A DNA stretch of 64,000 nucleotides from Oceaniovalibus guishaninsula JLT2003. GTDB lineage: Bacteria; Pseudomonadota; Alphaproteobacteria; Rhodobacterales; Rhodobacteraceae. The notes under the pieces were generated by a model. That model ran no database searches. It was not told where the DNA came from and saw only the letters and a list, made by a program, of their open reading frames with translations. Position 1 is the stretch's first letter, and the number at the start of each line of letters is the position of its first letter. The position numbers and the translations under genes were made by a program. This document shows positions 31,065 through 39,865 of this stretch, piece by piece. The stretch is taken from contig NZ_AMGO01000001.1 in assembly GCF_000299575.1 (NCBI RefSeq), positions 1-64,000 of the forward strand. The letters are read 5' to 3'.

Positions 31065-32198
31065 TCAGAGGGCGGCGCGGATCATATCCTCGACCCGCGC
31101 CAGCAGCACGTCGTTGTCGAACCGCGATACCGCCGTGTCCCGTGCGGCGCGGGCCATGGCGGCCGTGTCCGCCGTCAGGCTGCGGCGGATCAGATCGGTC
31201 ATGGCGGGCAGGTCGTGTTCGTCGCAAAGCCACCCGTTGACGCCATGTTCTACCGCTTCGGGGATGCCGGCATGGCGGGTGGAGATGACGACACATCCCG
31301 ATGCCAGCGCCTCCTGGATGGATGTGGGCAATCCTTCGGTATTGCCGCCCTTGCCGACGACCGAATGCTGCACGAAGACCTGCGTTTCGGCCAAGGCGTC
31401 GCGCACGACGTCATGGGGCTGCGCGCCGTCGAAACGCACGCGGTCGGCGATGCCCAGTTCGGCCGCCAGGGCGCGTGTCGGTTCCAGTTCGGGCCCGTCG
31501 CCGATGAACCGCAGCGTCGCCATCGTGCCGCGCGTGGCGTCCGCGAACGCGCGCAGGCTGGTCTTCGGCGCCTTCTTCTGAACCATGCGACCCACGGCGA
31601 GATAGCTGCCAGGCGTCTTGTCCCCCGGCACGAAACGCCGGACATCCACCCCCGAAGGCACGACATGGGCGTTGGGATGGGCGATGCCATGCGCTGCCAG
31701 GTTGTCGAGCAAAAATCGGCTGACCGCGAACATGCCGGCCAGCCTTGGCATCATCCGCCGATAGCTTTCCGCGCGGGTCGGCTGGTTCAGCGAATGGCTG
31801 GCATCCGATCCGCGCCAATAGGTAAAACAGGGGATCCCCGCCTCGGCCGCGACACCCACCATGACCTGCGCCTCGGTGCCGAACTCGGCCAGGATCGCAT
31901 CGACCTGCTGTTCCCGAAGGAAGGTCAGGAAACCGCGCCTTGCCGCACCGTGCGGCATGCGCGACGTGCGATGCACGCTGCGCGACCACGCCTTGACGAA
32001 AGGCCGCGCCAGCGCGTCCAGCGGGCCGCCGTGCCCTTGGCTTCGCACGAACACCGCCTTGTCATAAGGATCGGGTCCGGCGAAGCGATTGGCATAGACG
32101 CAGGTATTGCCGCCGAACATGTGCCGGATGTGGCGGTTCACGAAGGTCTGGCCGGGCTTGTGGTATGTCTCGACCGCGATGCAGATGCGGGGGGTCAT
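31065..32198 (-). CDS. Glycosyltransferase, GT4 family
   Basis: A 377 aa group 1 glycosyltransferase with GT-B fold. It probably uses a nucleotide-sugar donor for a cell-surface polysaccharide or glycolipid; the acceptor is unknown. Visible elements are the acceptor-side N-terminal domain (ETYHKPGQTFVNRHIRHMFGG), the linker VVPSGVDVRRFVPG, the GRMVQKK donor-domain start, and the E-x7-E motif in NTEGLPTSIQEALASGCVVIST. No signal peptide. It is lodged between the valine-catabolism genes and mmsA without functional kinship to them. Confidence 0.88.
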   Translation of the reverse strand: MTPRICIAVETYHKPGQTFVNRHIRHMFGGNTCVYANRFAGPDPYDKAVFVRSQGHGGPLDALARPFVKAWSRSVHRTSRMPHGAARRGFLTFLREQQVDAILAEFGTEAQVMVGVAAEAGIPCFTYWRGSDASHSLNQPTRAESYRRMMPRLAGMFAVSRFLLDNLAAHGIAHPNAHVVPSGVDVRRFVPGDKTPGSYLAVGRMVQKKAPKTSLRAFADATRGTMATLRFIGDGPELEPTRALAAELGIADRVRFDGAQPHDVVRDALAETQVFVQHSVVGKGGNTEGLPTSIQEALASGCVVISTRHAGIPEAVEHGVNGWLCDEHDLPAMTDLIRRSLTADTAAMARAARDTAVSRFDNDVLLARVEDMIRAAL

Positions 32199-32226
32199 AT
32201 CCGTTCTTGCGCCGCCCAGACCGGAC

Positions 32227-33726
32227 TCATTCCATCGCCTTGAAGTTGAACTCGCCGCCTTCCTTGATGCCGCTGGGCCAGCGCGAGGTGACGGTCTTGG
32301 TGCGCGTGTAGAAGCGGAAGGCGTCCGGCCCGTGCTGGTTCAGGTCGCCGAACCCCGATTTCTTCCAGCCGCCGAAGGTGTGATAGGCCAGCGGCACCGG
32401 GATCGGCACGTTAATGCCGATCATCCCGACATTGACGCGGGCGGCGAAATCGCGGGCGGCATCGCCGTCGCGGGTGAAGATCGCGGTGCCGTTGCCGTAT
32501 TCGTGGTCCATCGCCAGCTTGAGCGCCTCGTCGTAGCTGCCCGCGCGGACAGTCGAGAGGACGGGCCCGAATATTTCCTTGCGGTAGATCTCCATGTCGG
32601 GCGTCACGTCGTCGAACAGATGCGGGCCGACCCAGAACCCCTGATCGTAGCCTTGCGGCGCCTTCATGTCGCGGCCGTCCACGACCAGTTTCGCGCCGGC
32701 GTCGATGCCAGACTGGACCAGACGCATGATGTTTTCGCGCGCGGCGGCCGTGACCACCGGGCCGTAATCCGAGCTTTCGTCGTTCCAGGGTCCGACGCGC
32801 AGGCGTTCGACCCGTGGCACAAGCGCCTCGATCAGGCGGTCGGCGGTTTCCTTCCCGACGGGCACGGCGACCGAGATCGCCATGCACCGTTCGCCCGCGG
32901 CCCCGTAACCGGCGCCGACCAGCGCGTCGGCGGCCTGGTCGATATCGGCGTCGGGCATGACGATCATGTGGTTCTTTGCGCCGCCGAAGCACTGCACCCG
33001 CTTGCCGTTGGAACAGCCGCGCCCGTAGATATACTGCGCGATCGGGGTCGAGCCGACGAAGCCGATGGCCTGGATCGTCTCGTTGTCGAGAATCGCATCC
33101 ACCGCTTCCTTGTCGCCGTTGACGACCTGAAGCACGCCGTCGGGCAGTCCCGCCTCTTGCGCCAGTTCGGCCAGCATCAGCGGCACCGAGGGGTCGCGCT
33201 CGGACGGCTTGAGGATGAAGGCGTTGCCGCAGGCCAAGGCCGGTCCCATCTTCCACAGCGGAATCATCGCGGGAAAGTTGAAGGGCGTGATGCCCGCGGC
33301 GACACCCAGCGGCTGACGCATCGAATACATGTCGATGCCCGGTCCCGCGCCGTCGGTGAAATCCCCCTTCAGAAGTTGCGGGGCGCCGATGCAGAACTCG
33401 ATGACCTCAAGCCCGCGCTGAACGTCGCCCTTGGCGTCCGGGAACGTCTTGCCGTGTTCCTTCGACAGCGCCTCGGCCAGCTTGTCCATGTCGCGGTTCA
33501 GCAGGCGGACGAATTCCATCATCACCCGCGCGCGACGCTGGGGATTGGTGGCCGCCCATGCGGGCTGGGCCGCGGCGGCCGATGCCACGGCCGCGTCCAG
33601 TTCGGCCTTGCTGGCCAGCGGGACGCGGGCCTGCACCTCGCCAGTGGCGGGGTTGAACACGTCGGCGAAACGCCCCGATTTGCCCTGCACATGCTTGCCG
33701 TCGATCCAGTGGGTCAGGTCCGCCAT
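32227..33726 (-). CDS. mmsA: Methylmalonate-semialdehyde dehydrogenase (acylating)
   Basis: Converts methylmalonate semialdehyde to propionyl-CoA (NAD+, CoA) at the end of valine degradation, and malonate semialdehyde to acetyl-CoA. The 499 aa length and aldehyde-dehydrogenase fold fit. Signatures: PFNFPAMIPLWKMGPALACGNAFILKPSERDPS, GSTPIAQYIYGRGCSNGKRVQCFGGAKNHMIVMPDAD, and the catalytic cysteine in GYGAAGERCMAISVAVPVG, which are typical of MmsA. The ATG at 33726 has GGAGG 5 bases upstream. It is the first gene of this leftward set. Confidence 0.95.
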   Translation of the reverse strand: MADLTHWIDGKHVQGKSGRFADVFNPATGEVQARVPLASKAELDAAVASAAAAQPAWAATNPQRRARVMMEFVRLLNRDMDKLAEALSKEHGKTFPDAKGDVQRGLEVIEFCIGAPQLLKGDFTDGAGPGIDMYSMRQPLGVAAGITPFNFPAMIPLWKMGPALACGNAFILKPSERDPSVPLMLAELAQEAGLPDGVLQVVNGDKEAVDAILDNETIQAIGFVGSTPIAQYIYGRGCSNGKRVQCFGGAKNHMIVMPDADIDQAADALVGAGYGAAGERCMAISVAVPVGKETADRLIEALVPRVERLRVGPWNDESSDYGPVVTAAARENIMRLVQSGIDAGAKLVVDGRDMKAPQGYDQGFWVGPHLFDDVTPDMEIYRKEIFGPVLSTVRAGSYDEALKLAMDHEYGNGTAIFTRDGDAARDFAARVNVGMIGINVPIPVPLAYHTFGGWKKSGFGDLNQHGPDAFRFYTRTKTVTSRWPSGIKEGGEFNFKAME

Positions 33727-33849
33727 CGCATCCTCCAGAATGGTCCGCCCTTGGGTTAGCCCTATTCTCCGCTCCCCGCAAACAGGATGCGCCGCTTGAC
33801 TGGCCGGGGTCGGCGCGCCACCCTCGACCCCACGTCAGGAGGGCCAGCC

Positions 33850-34278
33850 ATGCAGATGCATCAGATACTCAAAGACAAGGGCGGCGACATCGTCACCGTC
33901 GCACCGGGTTCCAAGGTTTCGGAGGCGGCCAGGCTGCTGTCCGAAAAGCGGATCGGGGCCGTCATCGTCGCGGACGGCGACAAGCCGGCCGGCATCCTGT
34001 CCGAACGCGACATCGTGCGCGAACTGGGGCGGCGGGGGACGTCCTGCCTCGACGACCCAGTGGACGCGTTGATGACCCGCGATCCGGTCGCCTGCACGCC
34101 CCAGGATCGAACCGACGCCGTATTGGAGCGGATGACCGAAGGGCGGTTCCGGCACATGCCGGTGATTGAGGACGGCCGGATGGTCGGCCTGATCTCGATC
34201 GGGGACGTGGTGAAGGCCCGGCTGGCGCAGCTTGCCATGGAGAGGGACGCGTTGGAAGGCATGGTCATGGGGCATTGA
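33850..34278 (+). CDS. CBS-pair domain protein
   Basis: A 142 aa protein made almost entirely of two CBS domains (about residues 5-65 and 75-135: TVAPGSKVSEAARLLSEKRIGAVIVADGDKPAGILSERDIVRELG and MTRDPVACTPQDRTDAVLERMTEGRFRHMPVIEDGRMVGLISIGDVVK). Such stand-alone CBS pairs bind adenine nucleotides or NADH and act as energy sensors; the partner is unknown. The ATG at 33850 is preceded by AGGAGGG. It is a single gene divergent from mmsA. Confidence 0.9.
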   Translation: MQMHQILKDKGGDIVTVAPGSKVSEAARLLSEKRIGAVIVADGDKPAGILSERDIVRELGRRGTSCLDDPVDALMTRDPVACTPQDRTDAVLERMTEGRFRHMPVIEDGRMVGLISIGDVVKARLAQLAMERDALEGMVMGH

Positions 34279-34358
34279 GCGCCGCGGTTTCGGCAAACCG
34301 TCTTGCAAAATGGGACGCGATAGCGTTGCCTGCCCCCTGAACGGGACGGGAGGACAGG

Positions 34359-34847
34359 ATGCGGACGGGACTATATCCAGGCACGTTCGATCCTGTGACG
34401 CTGGGCCATATCGACATATTCCGCCGCGCCGTGAAGCTGGTGGATCGTCTGGTGATCGGCATCGCCATCAATCGCGACAAGCATCCTCTTTTCACGCTCG
34501 AGGAACGTGTTGCGCTGGTCGAACATCAGGCCGCCGCCCTGACGGCCGATGGGGCCGAAATCGTCGTGCATCCTTTCGACAACCTGCTGATCGACTGCGC
34601 CCGCGACGTAGGCGCCAGCGTTATCGTGCGCGGCCTGCGGGCGGTGTCCGATTTCGAATACGAATACCAGATGGTCGGCATGAACCGCGTCCTTGACGAC
34701 GGCATCGAGACGGTGTTCCTGATGGCCGACGGGCGCTATCAGGCCATCGCGTCCAAGCTGGTCAAGGAAATCGCCCGGCTGGGCGGCGATATCGACAGGT
34801 TCGTGCCGCCGAACGTGGCCAAGGCGTTGCGCGAAAAATTCGACTGA
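34359..34847 (+). CDS. coaD: Phosphopantetheine adenylyltransferase
   Basis: Fourth step of coenzyme A synthesis: transfers AMP to 4'-phosphopantetheine. The 162 aa length is standard. The nucleotidyltransferase motif is GTFDPVTLGHIDIF (T-x-G-H at residues 14-17), followed by GLRAVSDFEYEYQMVGMNR and the ISST-like C-terminal ASKLVKEIARLGGD. The ATG is preceded by GGGAGGAC. It is a monocistronic-looking gene. Confidence 0.96.
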   Translation: MRTGLYPGTFDPVTLGHIDIFRRAVKLVDRLVIGIAINRDKHPLFTLEERVALVEHQAAALTADGAEIVVHPFDNLLIDCARDVGASVIVRGLRAVSDFEYEYQMVGMNRVLDDGIETVFLMADGRYQAIASKLVKEIARLGGDIDRFVPPNVAKALREKFD

Positions 34848-34926
34848 CATCCGGCAGCGGTTTGCAGGGGAACGGCGCGGGCGGCGCGCCGTTGAACGGG
34901 CATTGCGTGTAATCCACGAGGACCGG

Positions 34927-35868
34927 ATGCCCGACGAGAAGATGAAGATTGCGCTTGCCGGAATCGGCGAGATCGCGCGCCAGCAGCATATTCCCGCGCT
35001 TCGAAACAGTTCCGACTGGCAGCTTGCCGCCGCCATCAGCCGCAACGCGACCGTCGATGGCGCGTCCAATCACAAGGACATCGACGCGTTCCTGAACGAC
35101 AGGGGCGACATCGAGGCGATTTCGCTGGCCCTGCCGCCCGGTCCGCGTTTCGACTATGCGGTGAAGGCGATCGAGGCCGGGCTTCATGTGATGATCGAGA
35201 AGCCGCCCGCCGTCACGCTGGCGCAGTGTCATCTGCTGCGCGATCTGGCGGACAGAACGGACGCCACATTCTTCGTGTCGTGGCATTCGCGCATGGGCAG
35301 GGCCATCGACGAGGCGCGTCGCCGGCTGAAGGGCGCACGGCTTGACCGATTGCGCATCGACTGGCGCGAGGACGTCAACCAGTTCCATCCTGGACAGGAT
35401 TGGATCTTCGAGGCGGGCAATCTTGGGGTCTTCGATCCCGGCATCAACGCGATGAGCATTCTGACCGCCATCCTGGACCGGCCGGCCTTCGTGTCGTCTT
35501 CGGACCTGTATTTCCCGAAAGGACGCGAGGCGCCCATCGCCGCCGACCTGCGCTTCGACAACGGCACCGGCGCCGAGATGACCGCGAAATTCGACTGGCG
35601 CCATGACGGCGAAGCGCGTTGGGACATTGAGTTCGAGACGGATCGCGGCAATTTCCGGCTGGTTTGCAGCGGGTCCTATATCGAAGCGGACGGCCAGCGG
35701 ATCGGCGACGGAATGACGGACGAATATCCGCTGCTCTACGCGCTATTTGCCGATCTGGTACGGCAGGGCCGCAGCGAGACAGATTTCAGTCCGATGATCC
35801 AGGTCGCCGACGCCTTTCTTCTGGGACGCCGGCACGAAGTGGCGGCGTTCGACTGGCGCAAGGACTGA
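34927..35868 (+). CDS. Gfo/Idh/MocA sugar dehydrogenase (galactose/arabinose 1-dehydrogenase-like)
   Basis: A 313 aa NAD(P)-dependent oxidoreductase. A Rossmann domain has KIALAGIGEIARQQHIPALR and HVMIEKPPAVTL (EKP motif). The C-terminal domain carries REDVNQFHPGQDWIFEAGNLGVFDPGINAMSIL, which resembles L-arabinose/D-galactose 1-dehydrogenases of alphaproteobacteria (Entner-Doudoroff-like sugar oxidation). No lactonase or dehydratase is adjacent, so substrate assignment is tentative. Start: ATG at 34927 with ACGAGG 5 bases upstream. Confidence 0.82.
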   Translation: MPDEKMKIALAGIGEIARQQHIPALRNSSDWQLAAAISRNATVDGASNHKDIDAFLNDRGDIEAISLALPPGPRFDYAVKAIEAGLHVMIEKPPAVTLAQCHLLRDLADRTDATFFVSWHSRMGRAIDEARRRLKGARLDRLRIDWREDVNQFHPGQDWIFEAGNLGVFDPGINAMSILTAILDRPAFVSSSDLYFPKGREAPIAADLRFDNGTGAEMTAKFDWRHDGEARWDIEFETDRGNFRLVCSGSYIEADGQRIGDGMTDEYPLLYALFADLVRQGRSETDFSPMIQVADAFLLGRRHEVAAFDWRKD

Positions 35869-35876
35869 CGGCGCAC

Positions 35877-35905
35877 TTGTCTGCACGCGGTCGCGTCGCT
35901 AGAGG
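35877..35905 (+). promoter_or_regulatory. Candidate promoter of tRNA-Val
   Basis: TTGTCT (35877-35882) and TAGAGG (35900-35905) with 17 bases between them. The mature tRNA begins 8 bases after the -10, which leaves a very short leader. The layout is the same as that upstream of tRNA-Asp. Confidence 0.4.
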
Positions 35906-35913
35906 GCGGGCGG

Positions 35914-35989
35914 GGGCGATTAGCTCAGTTGGTAGAGCGTCTCGTTTACACCGAGAATGTCGGCGGTTCGAGCCCGTCATCGCCCACCA
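35914..35989 (+). tRNA. tRNA-Val (anticodon TAC)
   Basis: A 76-base cloverleaf: acceptor stem GGGCGAT/ATCGCCC, D-arm TAGCTCAGTTGGTAGAGC, anticodon stem TCTCG/CGAGA with loop TTTACAC (anticodon TAC, reading GTA/GTG), and T-arm GGCGGTTCGAGCCCGTC. The discriminator A and a genomically encoded CCA follow. Confidence 0.96.
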
Positions 35990-36050
35990 AGCCCCGTCTG
36001 CCGGTCGGGTGTCACCCCCTCGAAAAGCGGCGTTTCCGCCCGATCCGCGC

Positions 36051-36079
36051 TTGACGGCACGTCTAGCCACCCCTAGAAG
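36051..36079 (+). promoter_or_regulatory. Promoter of the tRNA-Asp pair
   Basis: TTGACG (36051-36056), a 17-base spacer, and TAGAAG (36074-36079) lie 37 bases before the first tRNA-Asp. It is a good housekeeping-sigma promoter and would transcribe both tRNA-Asp copies. Confidence 0.6.
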
Positions 36080-36116
36080 CCCAACACGTTCCGGGTCAGC
36101 CCGGTCCGGGCAATGG

Positions 36117-36193
36117 GCGGTTGTAGCTCAGTTGGTTAGAGTACCGGCCTGTCACGCCGGGGGTCGCGGGTTCGAGCCCCGTCAACCGCGCCA
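36117..36193 (+). tRNA. tRNA-Asp (anticodon GTC), copy 1
   Basis: A 77-base cloverleaf: acceptor stem GCGGTTG/CAACCGC, D-arm TAGCTCAGTTGGTTAGAGTA, anticodon stem CCGGC/GCCGG with loop CTGTCAC (anticodon GTC), T-arm CGCGGGTTCGAGCCCCG, discriminator G and encoded CCA. Confidence 0.97.
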
Positions 36194-36231
36194 CCATTGC
36201 CCCGGCCGAAACCGACCTGCGGATGCGATGC

Positions 36232-36308
36232 GCGGTTGTAGCTCAGTTGGTTAGAGTACCGGCCTGTCACGCCGGGGGTCGCGGGTTCGAGCCCCGTCAA
36301 CCGCGCCA
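36232..36308 (+). tRNA. tRNA-Asp (anticodon GTC), copy 2
   Basis: Identical in all 77 bases to the copy 115 bases upstream and separated from it by an unrelated 38-base spacer. This is a tandem duplication, probably one transcript. Its 3' end (acceptor strand and CCA) overlaps the antisense 3' end of mazG by 12 bases. Confidence 0.97.
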
Positions 36309-37100
36309 TTCCAGCCTTTTCGCTTCGTTCCACAGCCCGTCCATTTCAGTCAGGTCGCTGTCCTGCGGGGTGCGGCCACGACCGTTCAGCGCAGCCTCCA
36401 CATGGGCGAAGCGGCGTACGAACTTGGCGTTCGCGCGACGCAGCGCATCCTCGGCATCGACGCCGAGATGACGCGCCAGATTGACCGTCGCGAACAGCAG
36501 ATCGCCCAACTCCTCGGCGATCCTGTCGGTTTCGCCGGCATCGCGCGCCTCGGCGAGTTCGCGCGCTTCCTCGACCACCTTTTCCAGAACCTGCGCCGCG
36601 TCGGGCCAGTCGAAGCCGACGCGCGCTGCCCGCTTTTGCAGCTTCTCGGCCCGCATCAGCGCGGGCAGGCCCTTGGCCACGCCATCCAGCACGCCGCCTG
36701 CGCCGCGCTCCTTCGCCTTGGTCGCTTCCCAGTCCCGTATCTGCTGCCTGGCGGTCTTCTCGCGGCTTTCGTCGCCGAAGACATGCGGGTGGCGCTTAAT
36801 CATCTTGTCCGTCACCGTCGCGATCACATCGTCCAGCGTGAATTGTCCCGCTTCCGCGGCCATCTGCGCATGATAGACCGACTGGAACAGCAGATCGCCC
36901 AGTTCCGCCTTCAGATCGTCCATCGCATCGCGGTCGATGGCGTCGGCGACCTCGTAAGCCTCCTCAATCGTGTAGGGCGCGATGGTGGCGAAGGTCTGTT
37001 CCAGATCCCACGGGCACCCCCGGTCAGGATCGCGCAGGCGGGCCATCACGGCGCGCAGCCGGTCCAGGCCGTCGGGCATGTCAAGGATGGGATCGGGCAT
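36297..37100 (-). CDS. mazG: Nucleoside triphosphate pyrophosphohydrolase
   Basis: Hydrolyses NTPs/dNTPs to monophosphates, a house-cleaning and stringent-response enzyme. The 267 aa length matches the two-domain MazG type. The first MazG domain is RLRDPDRGCPWDLEQTFATIAPYTIEEAYEVADAI...LGDLLFQSVYHAQMA; the second, from about residue 165, has KVVEEARELAEARD and ELGDLLFATVNLARHL. The EExxE...ExxD-type metal sites are visible in both. The final codons and stop are formed by the complement of the tRNA-Asp acceptor stem. It is divergent from the M20 hydrolase. Confidence 0.94.
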   Translation of the reverse strand: MPDPILDMPDGLDRLRAVMARLRDPDRGCPWDLEQTFATIAPYTIEEAYEVADAIDRDAMDDLKAELGDLLFQSVYHAQMAAEAGQFTLDDVIATVTDKMIKRHPHVFGDESREKTARQQIRDWEATKAKERGAGGVLDGVAKGLPALMRAEKLQKRAARVGFDWPDAAQVLEKVVEEARELAEARDAGETDRIAEELGDLLFATVNLARHLGVDAEDALRRANAKFVRRFAHVEAALNGRGRTPQDSDLTEMDGLWNEAKRLEWRG

Positions 37101-37162
37101 TGCGGGTCATCCGGTTCTGGGGCAGTGCTGCACCGTCCTCCATCGCCAGCCCGGTGTCCAGA

Positions 37163-38323
37163 ATGCCCGTCCTGAACCGCATCGCCGCTTTCGCGGACGA
37201 CATGACCGAATGGCGCCGGTGGATGCACCGGCATCCCGAATTGGGTTTCGACTGTCACCGGACGGCCGCCTTCGTGGCGGACAAGCTGCGTGCCTTCGGG
37301 GTGGACGAATTGCACGAGGGGATCGCCACGACGGGGGTTGTCGGCATCATCGAAGGAAGCCGGCCAGGCCCGACCATCGGTCTGCGGGCGGACATGGACG
37401 CGCTGCCGATGCCCGAACAGACGGGCGCCGCCCATGCCAGCGAGGTGCCCGGCGCGATGCATGCCTGCGGGCATGACGGACACACCGCGATGCTGCTGGG
37501 CGCCGCGCGCTATCTGGCCGAGACGCGCAATTTCGCCGGTCGCGTCGCCCTGATCTTCCAGCCGGCCGAAGAAGCGGGCGGCGGCGGGCGCGTCATGGTC
37601 GAGGAAGGCATCATGGACCGCTTCGCCATCGCCGAGGTTTATGCCCTGCACAATGCCCCCGACCTGCCCGAAGGGCATTTCGCCACGACGCCCGGCCCGA
37701 TCATGGCCGCGGTGGACGAGTTCGCCATCACCGTTCGCGGCGTCGGCGGCCATGCGGCGTGGCCGCACGAATGCCGCGACCCGGTGCCGGTCGCCGTCCG
37801 GCTGGCGCACGCCTTCGACACCATCGTGTCGCGCGACGCCGACCCCATCGACCGGCTGGTGGTTTCGGTAACGCAGATCCATGCCGGAACGGCCTTTAAC
37901 GTCATCCCCGACAGCGCGTTCGTGGGCGGCACGGTGCGGACGTTCACAACCGCGATGCGCGGTCTTGCCGAAAGGCGCATCGCCCAGATCTGCACAGGAC
38001 TGGCGCAGGCATTCGGCGTGACAGTCGATCTGGAGTATCGGCGTGACTATCCGGCGACGGTCAACCACGCGCGCGAAGCGATGCTTGCCGCCGACATCGC
38101 CGCGTCCGTTGTGGGCGAGGATCGCGTCATCCGCGACACCCGTCCCAGCATGGGGGCCGAGGATTTCGCCTATATGCTTGAGGCGCGTCCGGGCGCCTAT
38201 CTGAACCTGGGTCAGGGCGGGGGGCCGATGTGCCACCACCCGGCCTACGATTTCAACGATGCGATCGCCCCTGTCGGTGCGTCGTTCTTCGCCCGCATGG
38301 TCGAGATGCGTCAGCCGGCCTGA
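37163..38323 (+). CDS. M20D amidohydrolase (hippurate hydrolase-like)
   Basis: A 386 aa metallopeptidase-family amidohydrolase (hippuricase / IAA-amino-acid hydrolase group) that hydrolyses N-acyl amino acids; the true substrate is unknown. Signatures are RRWMHRHPELGF, GLRADMDALPMPEQTG, HACGHDGHTAMLLGAARYL, IFQPAEEAGGGGRVMVEEG (the EE metal/catalytic pair), GGHAAWPHECRDP in the dimerisation domain, and DTRPSMGAEDFAYML. The start at MPVLNRIAAF is where similarity begins; the frame extends 21 residues upstream without homology-like character. Confidence 0.92.
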   Translation: MPVLNRIAAFADDMTEWRRWMHRHPELGFDCHRTAAFVADKLRAFGVDELHEGIATTGVVGIIEGSRPGPTIGLRADMDALPMPEQTGAAHASEVPGAMHACGHDGHTAMLLGAARYLAETRNFAGRVALIFQPAEEAGGGGRVMVEEGIMDRFAIAEVYALHNAPDLPEGHFATTPGPIMAAVDEFAITVRGVGGHAAWPHECRDPVPVAVRLAHAFDTIVSRDADPIDRLVVSVTQIHAGTAFNVIPDSAFVGGTVRTFTTAMRGLAERRIAQICTGLAQAFGVTVDLEYRRDYPATVNHAREAMLAADIAASVVGEDRVIRDTRPSMGAEDFAYMLEARPGAYLNLGQGGGPMCHHPAYDFNDAIAPVGASFFARMVEMRQPA

Positions 38324-38352
38324 AAAGGCTTTCGGAAAGGTCGGGAACGGAC

Positions 38353-38784
38353 ATGGCTTTGGGCAGGATCGTGATTTCTACGGTGGCGGGAATTATCCTG
38401 CTGACGGGCGGCGTGGCCCTCTGGGCGCGGTCCGTTCCGGTGCCGGCGGCGACCTATCATGCAAAGCGCGACCTTGCCGGTCCGGGCGACTATCCCTCCG
38501 CCGGCGGGCTGGCCGTGATGCGCGATGTGGCCGATCCCAAGGCGGCGATGGGCGACCTCGACGCGCGCATCAGGGCGACGCGCCGCACCGTTCCGCTGGC
38601 CGGATCGGTGGCGGAGGGCCATGCCAGCTATGTCACCCGCAGCCGCATCTTCGGCTTTCCCGACGTGACCAACATGTGGGTGGAGGACGGGCGGCTGGCG
38701 CTTTCGGGGCATCTGGTCGTCGGCAAGTCCGACATGGGCGTCAACGCCGACCGGCTGCGCGGCTGGCTGGGCGAGCGGCCTTGA
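38353..38784 (+). CDS. DUF1499 family protein
   Basis: A 143 aa protein with one N-terminal transmembrane helix or uncleaved signal ([20 protein letters not shown]). It is followed by a DUF1499-like domain: [12 protein letters not shown]...[49 protein letters not shown]. Function unknown; family members are small secreted or membrane-anchored proteins. It lies between the amidohydrolase (29 bases) and prfA (31 bases), same strand. Confidence 0.8.
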   Translation: MALGRIVISTVAGIILLTGGVALWARSVPVPAATYHAKRDLAGPGDYPSAGGLAVMRDVADPKAAMGDLDARIRATRRTVPLAGSVAEGHASYVTRSRIFGFPDVTNMWVEDGRLALSGHLVVGKSDMGVNADRLRGWLGERP

Positions 38785-38815
38785 CCGCGCCCGGCGGATT
38801 GGACAAGAGCGCAGG

Positions 38816-39865
38816 ATGGTTCCCGTCGACAGATTGATGCAGATCGCCGCCCGTTTGGAGTATCTTGAAGCCGCGATGGCCAGGGGCGGCGGCGATCTGG
38901 CGGCGCAGGGCAGGGAATATTCCGAACTTCGCCCCATCGTTGCCGAAATCGAACGCTATCGTGGCCTTGGCGACCAGATCGCGCAGGCCGAAGCGTTGCT
39001 GTCCGATCCCGAGATGCGCGCGCTGGCCGAGGACGAGCTGACGCAATTGCGCACATTGCTGGCCGAGGCCGAAGAGACGCTGCGCCTGGCCTTGCTGCCC
39101 AAGGACGCGGCGGATGCACGTCCCGCGATCCTAGAGATCCGGCCGGGAACGGGCGGCGAGGAAGCGGCCCTTTTCGCCGCCGATCTGATGCGGATGTACA
39201 TGCGCTTTGCCGATGCGCAGGGCTGGCGCTTCGACGTGATCGAGCAGCAGACGACCGAATTGGGCGGCCTCAAGGAACTGGTGGCCAATGTGCGTGGCGA
39301 TGGGGTGTTCGCGCGGTTGAAATACGAATCGGGCGTTCACCGGGTTCAGCGGGTGCCCAGCACCGAATCGGGCGGTCGCATTCACACGTCGGCGGCGACC
39401 GTCGCCGTGCTGCCCGAGGCAGAGGATGTGGATGTGCAGATCGATCCCGCGGATATCCGCATCGACACGATGCGCGCCAGCGGGGCGGGCGGCCAGCATG
39501 TCAACACGACCGATTCGGCCGTCAGGATCACGCATGTGCCGTCCGGTATCGTGGTGACGAGCAGCGAGAAATCCCAGCACCGCAACCGCGAGATCGCTAT
39601 GCAAGTGCTGCGGGCACGGCTTTTCGACATGGAACGCAGCCGGGTCGAGGGCGAGCGCAGCGCCGCCCGCAAGGGGCAGGTCGGCAGCGGCGACCGTTCC
39701 GAACGCATCCGCACCTATAACTTTCCTCAGGGACGGCTGACGGACCACCGGATCAATCTGACGCTCTACAAGCTCGATCAGGTCATGCAGGGCGATCTGG
39801 GCGAGGTGATCGACGCGCTGGTCGCCGACGACCGCGCCGCGCGACTGGCCGAGATGGACGCTTGA
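38816..39865 (+). CDS. prfA: Peptide chain release factor 1
   Basis: Recognises UAA/UAG stop codons and triggers peptide release. At 349 aa it is slightly short of the usual 350-360. The GGQ catalytic motif is at residues 225-227 ([20 protein letters not shown]), the [13 protein letters not shown] segment is N-terminal, and domain 2 has the codon-recognition region around [25 protein letters not shown]. The stop overlaps the prmC start (TTGA), the classic prfA-prmC pairing. Confidence 0.97.
   Translation: MVPVDRLMQIAARLEYLEAAMARGGGDLAAQGREYSELRPIVAEIERYRGLGDQIAQAEALLSDPEMRALAEDELTQLRTLLAEAEETLRLALLPKDAADARPAILEIRPGTGGEEAALFAADLMRMYMRFADAQGWRFDVIEQQTTELGGLKELVANVRGDGVFARLKYESGVHRVQRVPSTESGGRIHTSAATVAVLPEAEDVDVQIDPADIRIDTMRASGAGGQHVNTTDSAVRITHVPSGIVVTSSEKSQHRNREIAMQVLRARLFDMERSRVEGERSAARKGQVGSGDRSERIRTYNFPQGRLTDHRINLTLYKLDQVMQGDLGEVIDALVADDRAARLAEMDA

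Noticed and set aside
35914-36308. tRNA cluster as an integration site for a genomic island
   Set aside because: No integrase, no partial tRNA repeat and no composition change are seen nearby; flanking genes are housekeeping.
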